Of a stretch of DNA of 64,000 bases, positions 47,520-59,700 are shown in pieces. The position numbers and the translations under genes are program-made. The stretch is from assembly GCF_003369915.1 (NCBI RefSeq), contig NC_046674.1:19223657-19287656 (forward strand), read 5' to 3'. How positions within the stretch are numbered: position 1 is the first letter of the stretch; every line of letters starts with the position of its first letter. The stretch comes from Drosophila miranda (Eukaryota > Arthropoda > Insecta > Diptera > Drosophilidae). The notes under the pieces are model-generated. The model did no database searches. It saw only the letters and a list, made by a program, of their open reading frames with translations, and was not told the DNA's origin.

Positions 47520-48487
47520 ATCCAGACAACAAGAAGAACACCATCAACACCACCAGAAGCAGCAGCAACAGCAGAAACATGCAACAAAACCTACTCAAAA
47601 AAAAAAAAACAACAACATCAAGTGCAGCAGACTCTGCAGATAAGAGCAACAACAAACTGCGCCGTAGCGTATTTTATATTTCTTTCGTTTGCTTTGCTTT
47701 CCGTTTTGTAGGGAAACTCTCATACACCCCCATCTCATACAATAGCAATGAGGAATAATTTCAAATTCAAATTTAGAACCCCGAAAATCTGCAAAACAAA
47801 TTGAAGTGTATTATAGAAAGCAATAAATTCAAATACGCCCAGAAATTCTCAGAAAAGAGAGGTCAACAAACATGAAAATAACAATTTAAATTATTTCACA
47901 AAAGTTATTTTGAACCCTTTACCACTCGAACAAGCACACTACCATTCACCTTCGATCACGGCTGACGCAAGTTGAAAACCGTCTAATTAACATAACTGTA
48001 ACTGAAAATATCGAAAGAGGGGCGAAACGGGCGCGAAACGTAACAGCAGAGCAAAGCAAACAAGAGAATCATGTAATTCACAGCAAACTTCATAAAGAAA
48101 CTGAGAAAAGAGCAAAAGCGAAAAATCTACATACAACAAATGCAAAATGGCAACAAAGGAAAAGTAAAAAAAAACTTTAAAAACATATTGGAAAAAATAA
48201 AAAAATTGAAAAACACATTTTTAAGTTGCGTTTATTTATGAGACTAACACATTTGTTACCTTTGAACAAACATTCTTTTGGTCTGCTTATCTTTAGATTT
48301 ATTATCTTTGATACGAAAAATATCCCATCCCGTCCATCCCCTTAACAATACCCAGCTAGGATTTTAAATCGAATGACTATTGTGTCTATGTCTGTCACAG
48401 GAACGAACAATCTTCAAGTGTATGGAAAGCTACGATTATGGTGTACTGTACTAGTTTAGGCAGAAACTGGCTCTAAAGTTTTGAATT
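47520..48487 (+). other. yps 3' UTR and flank
   Basis: A-rich non-coding sequence with AATAAA-type signals at about 47820 and 48196, consistent with a long 3' UTR ending near 48.2 kb. The rest separates the convergent genes. No other gene was recognised. Confidence 0.55.
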
Positions 48488-49427
48488 TTACAAGTTTGTC
48501 GTTAGCGAGGTGACGGTGGATATATTCAATTTCTCCAGGCGACCCAGCACGAGCAGCTCATCTATGGAGCGCTTGGCATAGAACTTTTGGTCCTCGCTTA
48601 GCTTGAGGAATGCATGAGCCCAGGAACGTGCGTAGCTCTCGGCCTCGGATAGGGCACTGGGGTCGATCTGGATGCATTTCGTTGTGTTTGGCTGGAGCGT
48701 CCCTCGTTGAAACTCTTCTAGAATGACTGGGCTTTCCACAACAATAGGGCTCTGTTGCTCCGTTTCGCCCGAACAAGATTCCTCAGAAAATAGTTTGAGC
48801 AGCGGACGCGTATCGGTGGAGCTCATTCCCAAATCTACCTTCGGTCGCTGCTACGGAGCAGAGAAAATGTCACTTTGGTCATCTGCAGCTCAAAATTGTT
48901 TATCATTAACTTACGTTCGCAAATTCTTCGACGGGATCTGGCTCGTCAAGATGGTTTATTTCGTCGTCCATCTCGTTGTACTGTCTTTTGGGGGTCATCT
49001 TAATATTATAGAACGCCTCGTATTGGTCGGCGTATGTCCGATGACGGTTTGCTCTTGTGGATTCCACCGTGCTCGGTACCCTTTCGTTGTCGGTACGATT
49101 TGCGGGGCTCTCCGAGTCGGTGACAGGACTTGCCGCATCGTCGGCAGAAATATTTCCGTTTTGCTTCAGGTAGCGGACATGACATTTGTGGATACGTAGA
49201 TTAGATGTGGTTCCTCCAGTGGACTGCATTACCCGCTTGCAACCCACACAATAATAGCGCCATTTCAGCCTTGATCCGTCGGAACGGAGAATCTCCCGAT
49301 ATACGTTCCAAACTGAGCTACGCTTTTTCTTTTTCTGCAAAACGTATTCGCCTGTGTTAATTTTTAGCAATATGTCCAGCTGGGACTCTGTGCACTTTTC
49401 TTCTTCGAGAGAATTTATGACAAACAT
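48488..49427 (-). CDS. BED-finger protein with BESS-like tail, 291 aa (cluster gene A)
   Basis: Not recognised as a named gene. Exons 49427-48915 and 48850-48488 join in phase 0. Residues about 15-80 form a BED finger: RSSVWNVYREILRSDG, then CVGC, then NLRIHKCHVRYLKQ. A low-complexity acidic middle follows, then the C-terminal tail LSEDQKFYAKRSIDELLVLG, nearly identical to the tail of the gene at 31412-32098. Those two share both ends but not the middle. It is the last of three tandem minus-strand genes; gene B, 264 bases upstream, has a very similar finger. Likely a nuclear DNA-binding protein (inferred from the fold). The ATG at 49427 is the first in frame. Intact. Confidence 0.82.
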
Positions 49428-49690
49428 CTTTTGTTTCTCAGTCTGGCGACGGCGCTATCGGCCCTAGATGGCAGCCCTCACCGACCAGGGATGGAGATAT
49501 ACTAAACATCTTTGGGTTCTGCATCGAACGTCAAGCGGTTGACAAGTTGACAGCCCTTACAAACCAGGGCTCCAGGCTAATTAATAAATAATGCCGATTA
49601 TCCAATGTGACTGCTCGACAACAAATGTATGTTAGGAAAAAAAAATTATGTTTATTGTTACTTGTACATTTCTTATTTGCCAACTGCAGA

Positions 49691-51071
49691 TTAATTGTTG
49701 TGGTTAAGCAGCCTAAACATGTCCTTATGAAAGGATGACAGCTCCTGCTTTAAGTATTTCATCGTCTTCAGTTTTTCCCTCTCTATGGCCAGCTTTTCCT
49801 CTTCTATTTCCAGCAATCTAGCTTCTCTTTTCCGTTTAGCTTTGTACTTTTGTTCTATAGTTAGGTTCTGCTTATCGAGCTCCTCTTCGTAGTTCTCCAA
49901 ACACGGTCTTGCAGAAGGCAATTCCATTTCCTCTACCATGCTAGTCTCGGCGTATTTCCCCAAAGATGGTCGAACAGAGGGGACTTCTATATTCTCTATC
50001 ATGTTGTCTGGGATATAATCATCCTCCTCTTCTTCGTCTTGGAGTAGCCCATCTTGGGAATTGTCCTCTTCGTCCTCTTCAGCATACGCCTCATCGATAT
50101 CATCAGTTGCACTTTCCATTGCATCCTTGTCGTCATCTAAAGAGTCTACAAGTATTATTATAGTATTATTTATTGTCGCTCTGATTGATGGTATCTCCCA
50201 CACTTACCTCTGCTGTCGAACGTAAAATTGCTACTTAGATCAACGGCTTTGGTGCCAATTAGGAGTGACTGAAGTCTATAGAAATGTTCCCAATTGGATG
50301 GCCTCCCAAATAATTTAACATCCTTCGCCTCCTTGCTAAATAATACAAATTTAGATCACATATCAGTCCATATTGTTGACTATATGCAATATGAAACAAT
50401 AAACATACCGATATTTCTTGGTCAAATTGTCCATTTTGGCTTTGACTTCGACAGGGCTTGCCCCGAAATGTTTCATTTTCAGTGCCATTTCCCTATGAAC
50501 ATGGCTATTCTTGCGCTTGCCGCGCAAATCATCAATGTACACTGCCCACAGCTGCAGAAGCATTTTGGTGCCATTGGCGCACCATTCGTGTCGGGTGGGA
50601 TTATCTTTGCGATACGTTCGCTGCCTCATCTCCGCTTGTGTATACTCCAGCTGATTATCACGAATGCCATCCTACATATTTTCTGCAAAAGACCTTTCTA
50701 AATCCAATTTTGATGGGTTCATTGGCACATACCTGTTGTTTCTCCATGGCGTGTCTCGCTTCTTTTTCCTTGTGAAGATGTCTCATATATTTGACGTGAC
50801 ACTTGTGGATGCGGAGATTCGATGTGTTGCCACTGCCGGATTTTAACACTCGATTGCATCCGGTGCAAAAATACGACGATCTCAGCGGCGTACCGTCGGA
50901 GTCAATGATTACCCGGTACACTTTCCAAACGGTGCTGCGTTGATCCTTGCGCAGCAGCTTGTACTCGCCTCTTTTGATTTTTTGTGCTATTTCTTGCTGG
51001 GATTCTTTAGTCCTAGCCGCATATTGTAGATTGCTCGTAAAAATTTGGCTTGTTTCCATCTGGTCGGCCAT
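49691..51071 (-). CDS. BED finger plus Myb/SANT-like protein with coiled-coil tail, 394 aa (cluster gene B)
   Basis: Exons 51071-50733, 50671-50409, 50335-50208 and 50145-49691 join in phase to 394 residues. Order: BED finger (residues about 30-100; RSTVWKVYRVII, CTGC, NLRIHKCHVKY); a Myb/SANT-like trihelix-type domain (about 130-230; LLQLWAVYIDDLRGKRKNSH, MKHFGASPVEVKAKMDNLTK, then WEHFYRLQSLLIGTK); a long acidic region; and a charged coiled coil (LLEIEEEKLAIEREKLKTMK). Its finger matches gene A, and its SANT domain plus coiled coil match gene C, so it joins modules of both neighbours. A DRE lies at 51122-51129, 51 bases upstream of the ATG. The exon 2 acceptor (tgtag) is chosen because the alternative upstream AG leads to a stop. 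Function unknown; DNA binding inferred. Confidence 0.82.
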
Positions 51072-51121
51072 AACGCTAGTAATGACAATAACAAGTTCTA
51101 TCGTTCATCGATAAGAGTTCC

Positions 51122-51129
51122 TATCGATA
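51122..51129 (-). promoter_or_regulatory. DRE (TATCGATA) upstream of cluster gene B
   Basis: Perfect DRE 51 bases before the gene B ATG, with a second ATCGATA at about 51108. A typical housekeeping promoter position. Confidence 0.6.
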
Positions 51130-51295
51130 ATCAACGAAAACAAGCTGGCAGCCCTTGAAAAAGGTAATCTAGTCTGAAAAAAACACTTCATTACCCGTCT
51201 CAGCTGATATCTCCCATCTAGCACTATTGCACTTTGAAAGCCGTCAATTGTTAATTCTGCTTCTGCGCTGCACACTTACCTAATGCATACATACA

Positions 51296-51520
51296 TGTCT
51301 CTCGCTCGCAATGCATGCTTCTCCCGTTGGATATATGGTTCATCGATAATAGACATTGACTGTTGCAATTTTCAGAACATAATTTTGTCACAAATAGTGG
51401 CTCAGTTATTCGACTGATAGCCGGGATAAGTGTTTAGAGACGTTAGCGTTTTTTCTAACATGCTCATCTCATCTCTCTCCGCAGAAAATTCAGCAAAGCC
51501 GAATGTCATACAGCTATAAG
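51296..51520 (-). repeat. Dispersed repeat, copy 2 (first copy at 19350-19590)
   Basis: Reverse complement of 51360-51520 aligns with 19350-19513. The small side block 51296-51330 (tctctcgctc...atgcatg) matches 19557-19590 in the same orientation instead. It sits between cluster genes B and C, flanked at 51137-51158 and 51537-51559 by near-identical 22-base sequences containing gctggcagcccttga. Confidence 0.7.
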
Positions 51521-51595
51521 AATTCGTAACAAAGTGGAAAACGAGCTGGCAGCCCTTGACACAGGCAAACATTCAAATTTGAACAGGCTTTCTCT

Positions 51596-52982
51596 TTATT
51601 TTTTGTTTTTTTGCTCCAAATGCTGCAATATATCTCTATGGAATTCGGACAGTTCCTTTACAGCCGCTTTCATAACTTTAAGCTTCTCCCGTTCTATGGA
51701 CAGTTTTTCCTCCTCGATTTCTAGCAATCGGTCTGAAAGACTTTCTTTCCTGTTCAATTCACTTTGAAACTCTGGCGAGGAGGTGGCTCTCTCATATTGA
51801 TCCTCATTAAAACCTTCTGTCTCCTCAATAAGATAATTTTTTCCAAGCGTATCCTCGTGGGGATGGTCGTCCAACTCGTTATCTTCCTGTCGATGATTTT
51901 CGTAACTGGGAGCTGGAGAATCCATCCATGAATGGATTTCATTATCGCCAGACGCCAGATCTTCGCTTAAATTGTTCGAGGATGCTGAAATAAATTCTTT
52001 GAATATGTAAAATCATTTTTAGATCTTATCTTACCATTTTTCTCGAACATAATATCCTCAAAAACATTGACGGACTTGGTACCAATCAGGAGTTTTTGAA
52101 TCGTATGGAAAAGCAACCACTTGGATGGAGCTCCGGTCGATCGAAGTTTCTCAGCTTCCTGGCTGTTGGTAGGAAAACTATTTATATATGCCTGCTATCA
52201 AAGGTATATGTATAGAAATTTACCGATATTTCCTCGACAGGTTATCCATTTTACCTTTAATTTCAACATGACTTGGTGCGCCAAAATCACGCATTTGATT
52301 TTCCATCTCTTTATAAATTTCTGTATTTCTCTTTTTACCGCGAAATTCTTTCAAATGCTGCTCCCACAATTGCAGCAGCCTACATGTCGCCTCAGAGCGC
52401 CAGATAAAGCGCTGGCTTGACCGCGCAGTCGAATATGCGCTTGGCCGGTAAGGTTTTTCTGTTTTTTTGGTTGGTGTAGATCTTAAACCATTAATCTGCC
52501 TAATGCACACATCCTTTGGCGCGTCTGTAAGGCGCACGTAAAACTTTTCCGATGTCTCGTTATCTCTCGATTCGACTGCTTGCATAGGAAAAAGTGGGTC
52601 CTCGTCCGTTAGTAGTTGAAGGAGAGGTTTTTTACCAGGTGGCGATTTAAGGTGAGCCGGATTCTCCACAATCCTAGCCTGGAAGGAATAACATTTACAA
52701 AACTGTGCCACGATGCCACACAAAATGATTTACCTCTGAGTCTTGTTCATCTGCCAAAGGATCATTCTCATACATTTCCTCTTCGTATTCGATTTCTGGT
52801 AGTGATCTTTTATTGGTCGGTAGTTTAGTTTGCTCATTATTTCGGCTGTGGTTGTTACGGCCGCCAAATATTTTGCCATGCGTCCGGAGGCGCTCGACAT
52901 TTCTCTGTGCATTGTGTGCGTTACAGGCGGCACTTACGGTGCTGCCATTGGTCCTGGGGGTGGAGCTCCGTGTCGTTTTCAT
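51596..52982 (-). CDS. Myb/SANT-like protein with coiled-coil tail, 406 aa (cluster gene C)
   Basis: Exons 52982-52734, 52678-52224, 52162-52035 and 51984-51596 join in phase to 406 residues. The N-terminus is basic and Asn/Arg-rich with no CxxC finger. The Myb/SANT-like domain is at about 195-280 (CRLLQLWEQHLKEFRGKKRN, MRDFGAPSHVEIKGKMDNLS, then WLLFHTIQKLLIGTK). The tail coiled coil is LLEIEEEKLSIEREKLKVMK followed by ELSEFHRDILQHL. Exon 3 is 128 bases, exactly as in gene B, with the same phases on both sides, so B and C are clear duplicates apart from their N-termini. The ATG at 52982 (MKTTRSSTPRTNGS) is preferred; the frame stays open upstream to 53231, but that part looks non-coding. Function unknown. 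Confidence 0.8.
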
Positions 52983-54071
52983 AGTGCCGCAGAAAGAATT
53001 ATTTAGTGGCGAAATAATATAATATTTAATCCCATATCGCAGTGTTGTCAATTTAAAGATGGCGTTATTCAACACGTAAAGAGGCGTTTCACAGCACTTG
53101 TTTCCGAAAAATTTCGATATTCCTGGTAGAAAATAGCAGCAAAAGGAAGAAGAACATAATTTTATTGCTGTGTTAGAGAAGGGAGGCTGGCCGAACAGCT
53201 GTTTGGCTGACGACACGCAGGACTCATACATGCAACGAAAAAATGAGTAGGGTGAGTTATTTTGAATGGGCTATAAAAAGGGGAATGGACAACAGTCAAA
53301 AACATCCAATGAAGATGGCAAGGCTCGTACGAACCTCACCTCGCCGTGTTTTGCCGAACAATATGCCTTGAAGACAAAAAGCCGATGTTTTTCTCCAAGG
53401 TATATTAGGCAAAAGAAGTGCGTTGCATTTTCTGGGCCGTGTTGCCTGTTGTCCATACCCCATTTTTTTTTTTACAGCTACTTTCTAGGGGGCTGATTTG
53501 AAAGAACGGTTTGAATTTGAAATTACAAGTGCGACACGGGGTTCCAAAAAAAGACCCAATTCAATTTTTTCCTCGTTTTTGTTCGAAACGACAATTATAG
53601 GAGACATAAAGAAAATAACAATTAAATATTACTAATTAGCAAGATTGTAGCGTAATTAGCGCCTTTGAAATAGACATGCTATTTTGGCGTTTGGCGCCAC
53701 GAAACCAGCTGAAACATTGCGTTACAACAGCAGTTTGAAGGCAAAAGGTAAAGACGATTGCGAAGAAGCTAAATAAAGCTAGCTCAGCTGTACAACGACA
53801 ATGCCCTGATTATCTGTGTTCCTTGCCAAGGGTCCGCATCCTGCGGAAGGGGGTGGAGGGTCCAGGCTTCCAGGGAATATCATGGAGGGATCAGGGTTCC
53901 CTGGTCCTAGAGACGCTTCGCGGCTACATGTACTGAACAGAGTAACCCACGGACTCGCATCTGGCGGGCTTACATTCGACCAGGAGACGCCACGCCTCTA
54001 CTGGATGGCAAGAAGCGTCAGATACTGGTTGGCAGCTAGGAATATTGATCAAGACGAAGGGCCATTTAGAC

Positions 54072-54116
54072 ATGACGCACATAACCTCGCTGCTGGTGTT
54101 CAACGACAAGCGACAG
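54072..54116 (+). CDS. Candidate first coding exon, 15 codons (weak)
   Basis: ATG followed by MTHITSLLVFNDKRQ and then a good donor (CAG|GTAAGG). Stops precede it in frame, as a 5' UTR would have. No partner exon was identified downstream in the window, so it is only a candidate start of a gene reaching beyond base 64000. Confidence 0.2.
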
Positions 54117-56052
54117 GTAAGGGCAAATGCGTGCCAGACCAACGACGGCATAGCGACTTGAACGAGGCCTGTATATCCGCCTCCTGGCGCTGAAACGGCC
54201 AAAGGGACTGCAAACTTAATGTAATCTAATCTGCGGTGTACATCCAAACAGCGATGTTTCTCCAGCTCTACTGTACATATGTACATACACATATACATAA
54301 GATGATCTCAATGAATTGATGAGGCTCTATGGAAATTTCGCATGCATTTTTAGCTAATCAAGCAAATTTGACCTGGGGACGAGCCGAGACAGCTGGGAAT
54401 CAGCCCAAGGCACAACGGACGACAACAATCAACGACAATTGCCCAAAGATTACGACTAATGGTTGCGCCCCACAACTGTTGCACCTAAATGCGTCGTCGT
54501 TGTCGTCTGCTTGGACAAGTAAAGCATCAGGCAAGACAACCAGAGGTTGGTGTGGTGTGCGTTCGCTGCCTGTGGGAGCATGACAACCGGTTTGAGGTGC
54601 CCCCGAGCCAGGCCAGTCACTTCTGTCTCCTGTTGCTTTTAGCCGGCTGCAAAAGTTCGGGGCTCGTGCTGTTTGGGGCTAAAACTTATGGCTTAGCATT
54701 TAACCTGTCACTTAATCGGAACTGCAACCGTCTGCTTTCCAACAGTAAGTTAATGACTTTTGGCTCGTGTCGAAGCAGATGCTGGGCCAGAGGTTTGACG
54801 GTTTGAACGAATTTTAACTTTTGATGTAGATTCTTCTATATTGTTTAAGTTCGAACGGAACCATATGTATACTGTAACTGGAGCGATACTTGTGGCTCCT
54901 TCGCCCTCAATCCCAATTGGGATGGATGTGTGTGTGTGTACATGGCTTTAAATGGCAGTTCGGTGCTTTCCGTGTTTTGGGGAGCCATCTTAATTGTTTC
55001 TTGCGGTTGTGGGCATTGTTTCTTATTGCCATCCGTTTGGGGTCGTGGGGAGCCAAGACAACAGAAGAAACAAACAGCTACAATTGTGGCGACCATGACT
55101 TTGTGCAACTACTGCCAAGAAAGGCAAGGAAGCAAGGAAACAGTAACAACTTGATGATGGCCCCATGGCATCATTATGGGGCTGCCTCCGTTAGGGCTGT
55201 GCGAGACCTTATTTGTTTGGCGCATAATTTATGTATGTCGCTGTATTATTGCAGTTGCACTCGCAGTATGTTTTTGGCCTACGCTTTTTCGTTGCATGCA
55301 GCATGCTGATGATCCCAATCCATGGGCCGTGCCCGCTGGCGCTTGATTGCAGGTTGTCATGCGCTGGGGCACCCTCGACGCGCATCCACGTCAGGACTGA
55401 CATGTTTCATATCCCTTATAAACGTTCATCCTACGGATCCCAGTCGAACGAGATCTGGTCTCTCCAATTGCATTTGCTGCTGCTCATGTGGCATCATGTG
55501 GTCCTGTGTATCTTTCGTGACGTGGGTCGGTAGTGCAGTCAGCCCGATAAACATAAGATATGTTGGCCAGAATGGAAGAAAAAACTTACATACATATGTA
55601 TGTACATAAATGTGAGACAGCTGAAGCGGGCTCTGAGTCTCACCATTGTGAATAAGTCCTCGGAGAAATACGTACAGCAAGGAGATTTTTTTCACTTATT
55701 GATGCTGATCCTTCGGTCTGTTACCTGTATCTCTATGAGTGCCGAACCTCATTTCCTTAGGTGTAAATTTTCCCCTTTCCATCCGCAGAGGCCAAGTTCG
55801 TAGATAACCAATTAAGATCCACATAGGAGAACACCAGCTGGCTGCTGTTAATGCATTGGAGTCGCGATGAACTTCCCGATTGGAAACACAGAAACTAATT
55901 TGATTTGACGAAAGTCAATTAACCAAAGAGTCCGTCCGCCTAAGAACACGAACACAAATGCGATCCGTCGACGAGTCGATGGCGGGGGCTGGCTTATCGG
56001 GACAATTGAGCGTGCTCCAAACGGTTCGGGGCCATTGAAATTAATTACGTGC

Positions 56053-56067
56053 GTGTGTGTGTGTGTG
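56053..56067. repeat. GT microsatellite
   Basis: A perfect (GT)n tract of about 15 bases, continuing into impure GTGTGCGCGC. Confidence 0.8.
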
Positions 56068-56708
56068 TATGTGTGCGCGCATGGGGAGGGGAGGGAACAG
56101 TAGCTGTAAAAAGTTTAATGAGCTGCCTGCCTGGACGGACGTACACACGAAACGACACGAAACGTAAACGAAAAACGTGAAGGAAACAGAACAGTCAAAG
56201 CACATGAGCAACAAGAGGAGAAGCAAAAGAGAGAGACCGAAGCTTCTAATACCCTTGCTAGATCGATCGATTGCACTTGCGTTGTCTCTCAAAAAAGAAT
56301 GGACTTGTGACCTATCATTCCTATGGCAGCTACATACATATACATGTGTATGTACGTATGACTGAAATATGTAACTATATGTATGTTTTACGGTATCGGT
56401 ATGATATGTGATCTGTGTATCAAACATTTGGGCACAAATTATAATACTCAAAATCCGGCAGGGTATTTAAAAACAAAGAACCAACGAAAAGAAGCGCGTT
56501 TGTTTTGATTCTGAAGCAGCAGAAGACAGATACAGAAGAAAGAAGAAGCAGAAGCAGAAGAAAGGAAAACACGCGACAGCCAACGGCTTTTAAATTAAAA
56601 AGTTGCTGGCAAAGCATAAACGCATAAAACATACACAGATGGATACGAGAGAGACAGAGAGAGGGAGAGCAACAAGTTTGCCACAAACAAACTGGTTTTT
56701 TCACTCCC

Positions 56709-56728
56709 ACACACACACACACACACAC
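56709..56728. repeat. CA microsatellite
   Basis: A (CA)10 tract inside GA- and CA-rich low-complexity sequence (56500-56770). Confidence 0.85.
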
Positions 56729-59700
56729 TACGAAAACTCGACTCTCCCAATCAGAGAGAGCATTTACGCGATTGAAGCTCTGCTCTCTCTTTACTCTGCT
56801 CTGCTCTTGGCTTTTTACTAAAGTCTGAAATTTAAGCTTTGATTTTCTGTGGCCGCGTGCGGTTGTCATTGCTCCGTCTCGTCTCTGTTGGCGCTTTTTC
56901 TCGTCTCCTTGGTTTGTTTATTTTTTGTTAAATTTCCACGCGAAAAACCATTTTTTTTGACTTGTAGATCAGATGTTAGTACGCTTTGGTGTAGTGATCT
57001 ATACAAAAAGCGTATTGAAAGGTGTCAATAGTGTTTGTTTTACGTAATTGGTAAACTTTGATAAGTCCCCAAATCAAAACTATTTAACATATCTGTGTGC
57101 TTGTGCCTGAAATTGCTTTTGATTGGGATTTGCTGTAGGTAAGTGTCTATTAACAAACAATCAAAGGTTGTACAATAGAGAATCCATATAGTATTAAGAG
57201 AACTTTGTTGTATCTGCTTTCTGTCCGCACCAGCAAACCCTGACCTAGACAACAGCTCTTGTTGTTCTGGCTCTTGTCTCCATATGCATCTGTATGTATA
57301 TCTATGTTTAGGGACATATGTATGTACATATGTAAATGGCTTCTAGATTGTAGATGACCAATCAAGGCTTCTCCTTCTTGTTATGGTCCTTTTTCGCCTT
57401 AATTTCACTCTTCCCCAGATCGACTTGGTCCGTTTTCTCTGTTGGTTTTGCCATGGAGCTGCGACACGAGCACCGAATTGGGTTAAATTAATAAGTTTAG
57501 GCGTTTTGTTCCCAATCTTCGATCTGGCTCAATAGTTAGTTCTCATTTTGCTCTCTCTGTTCGTGACTGGTTTTGCGTGCAGAGACCGCTTGGGCGCTGA
57601 AAAACCTTCGCTGTGTACTTTTGCCGTGCGCCAGCTACAAGATATAATTGTTCGATTGATAAAGCTGCCAAACCAAACCAAACCAAACGAAACGAAACGA
57701 AACCAGACTAGACCCCGCGACCTGAGAGACCGACCCCTATGTTGCTCTAATTTATTTGCGCCTTGAAGTTTCCGCCTCTTGATTATCGCTCGCTTTTGTT
57801 TTCGGTCAGCAGAAATGCAATAAAATCAAGTCGAATATAACTCAAATGCGGTAAGCCATATAATAAAGTGGCACCCACGTCCAGGCCATAGACACCAGTT
57901 CCAGTTCCAGTTCCAGCGGTCGTACTTCAATGCTGACCGCCAGTGCCCCCGACTGTCCCATAATTCTCGGGCTTAATTGATTTACCTCCACGGCTATGCG
58001 GTGCCCAGAGGTGGGTGGTTGCTGGGCTGGCTGGAAATATGTAAAATCACTATCTTCCCCACTATCTGCCCAAGCTATCTGTCGATATATGTATGTATGT
58101 ATGTACCTACGAGCATAGCATTGACTTCCCCAAACGTCTCATTCTCGAATTTCTTTTATCTTTAGTTGCATTTTCGTTCAAGCCCCGGGGGCTATCAAGC
58201 CTCGAATGCATTTTTCTTTGTTTCAAGTGCAGCAAACTTGAACTTAAAGTCGGAATAATATATTTCCTGTAAACAAATATAATCAGCTATGGATTTATTC
58301 GCTGGCTTAACTTGATGTTGGATATTCTATGTAGAAAATTCTTGGGTCGTTACATCTGGGAATTCGGTTCCCCATCCGGCATAGATTTTGTGCCAAAGTG
58401 AGGAACTATTCCAAGCAGCAGCGATAAGAGAAAGCTCATGCCACATGGCCTCAGCTCCTGATGTGTGGCTACCACCATCACCATCACCATCGCCAGCAAA
58501 TCCTCAACCGAATGCCTGCCATATGTCATCTATGGGGCAGTTCAATCGTCCCGAGACTTGTCACTGTCTGCAGAGAGACTTGTGGAACGGCATAGCATCG
58601 CATCGAATCGCATCGCTTGTCACTAAATTGACCCATTTCAGAGCTTAAGGCGATGGATGCCATGCCACAAAAAATAACAACGACGAACGAAAAAAGCGAG
58701 AGAAAAGAAAACCAGAACCAGACTGACAAGCTTAGAATGAATCTTCAGGAGAGGCTACGACCGAGAGGGAGGCGGCAACCAGTTGCGCTTACTTGTGCAT
58801 GTAAGTACATACGAACCGATATGTTGGATGCCTGGCAAACATTCTTGGGGCACGGCACTCTTGTATGCGGCCGGACACTTTCGGCAGACACTCTACCCTG
58901 CTCTCTCTCTCTCTCCCTCCGTCTCTCTCTGGGCTGTACTGACCATTCTCCGCATTCTTATCTTAATATGCACATTTCTTCGTCTTCGTGCTTCTGTTTC
59001 CGATCATCTCTCGTATGCTCTTACGTGCGTTGCCTATTGAAGAACCTCCTCTGGCTGTGTGTCTCCGTCTCCGTCTCCGTCTCCACCCCTCGCCTGCTCA
59101 TTAGCAAGCCAAGTAACGGTGCACATTGTCGAGTGTTATGCAATGCCAAATAGGATGGCAATGCCCTCTGGTACATACTACACTCGTATGCACATACACA
59201 TGTATACCCGTCCCTCTTCTATTCTCGCTAATTACAACAATTGTCCAGGCATTGCCCACCACATTGATGGCTTAATTATTCGGATAAGTGCACTTAGGAA
59301 ATTATTGCGAAGATGTTGCAACAGAATGATAATTATAAACTTACAACGCATGTGTGTACATCTGAATAATGCTTTAAGACACAAATCTTCTGCACAGATA
59401 AACATTAGATTTCATGTATTTTGTAAAGATTTAGGTTATGGTTAGGTTTATAGGGCTTTCCATGGAGATGAGTCGATTTTTATCTTGGTTAGGAGTATAA
59501 CATTTTTCTGAGACTATATTAAAATGTCTAGTATTAATATCAATATGGAGTTAAAATCTCTTTCCCTAAATCTATAAACCCAATTTCCCAATATCCTAAC
59601 CCATTTTTACTCCAAACTATGGCGACAAAAAAAAACCTTTACAACTCGCAGGCCAACATAAATCAAAATTGACTTTTTTGGTGAGAAAGAAGATTACAAA

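Noticed and set aside
53816-54193. 125-codon plus-strand frame near 54 kb
   Set aside because: No family, and unusual Gly/Arg-rich composition. Only a short internal exon in another frame looked plausible.
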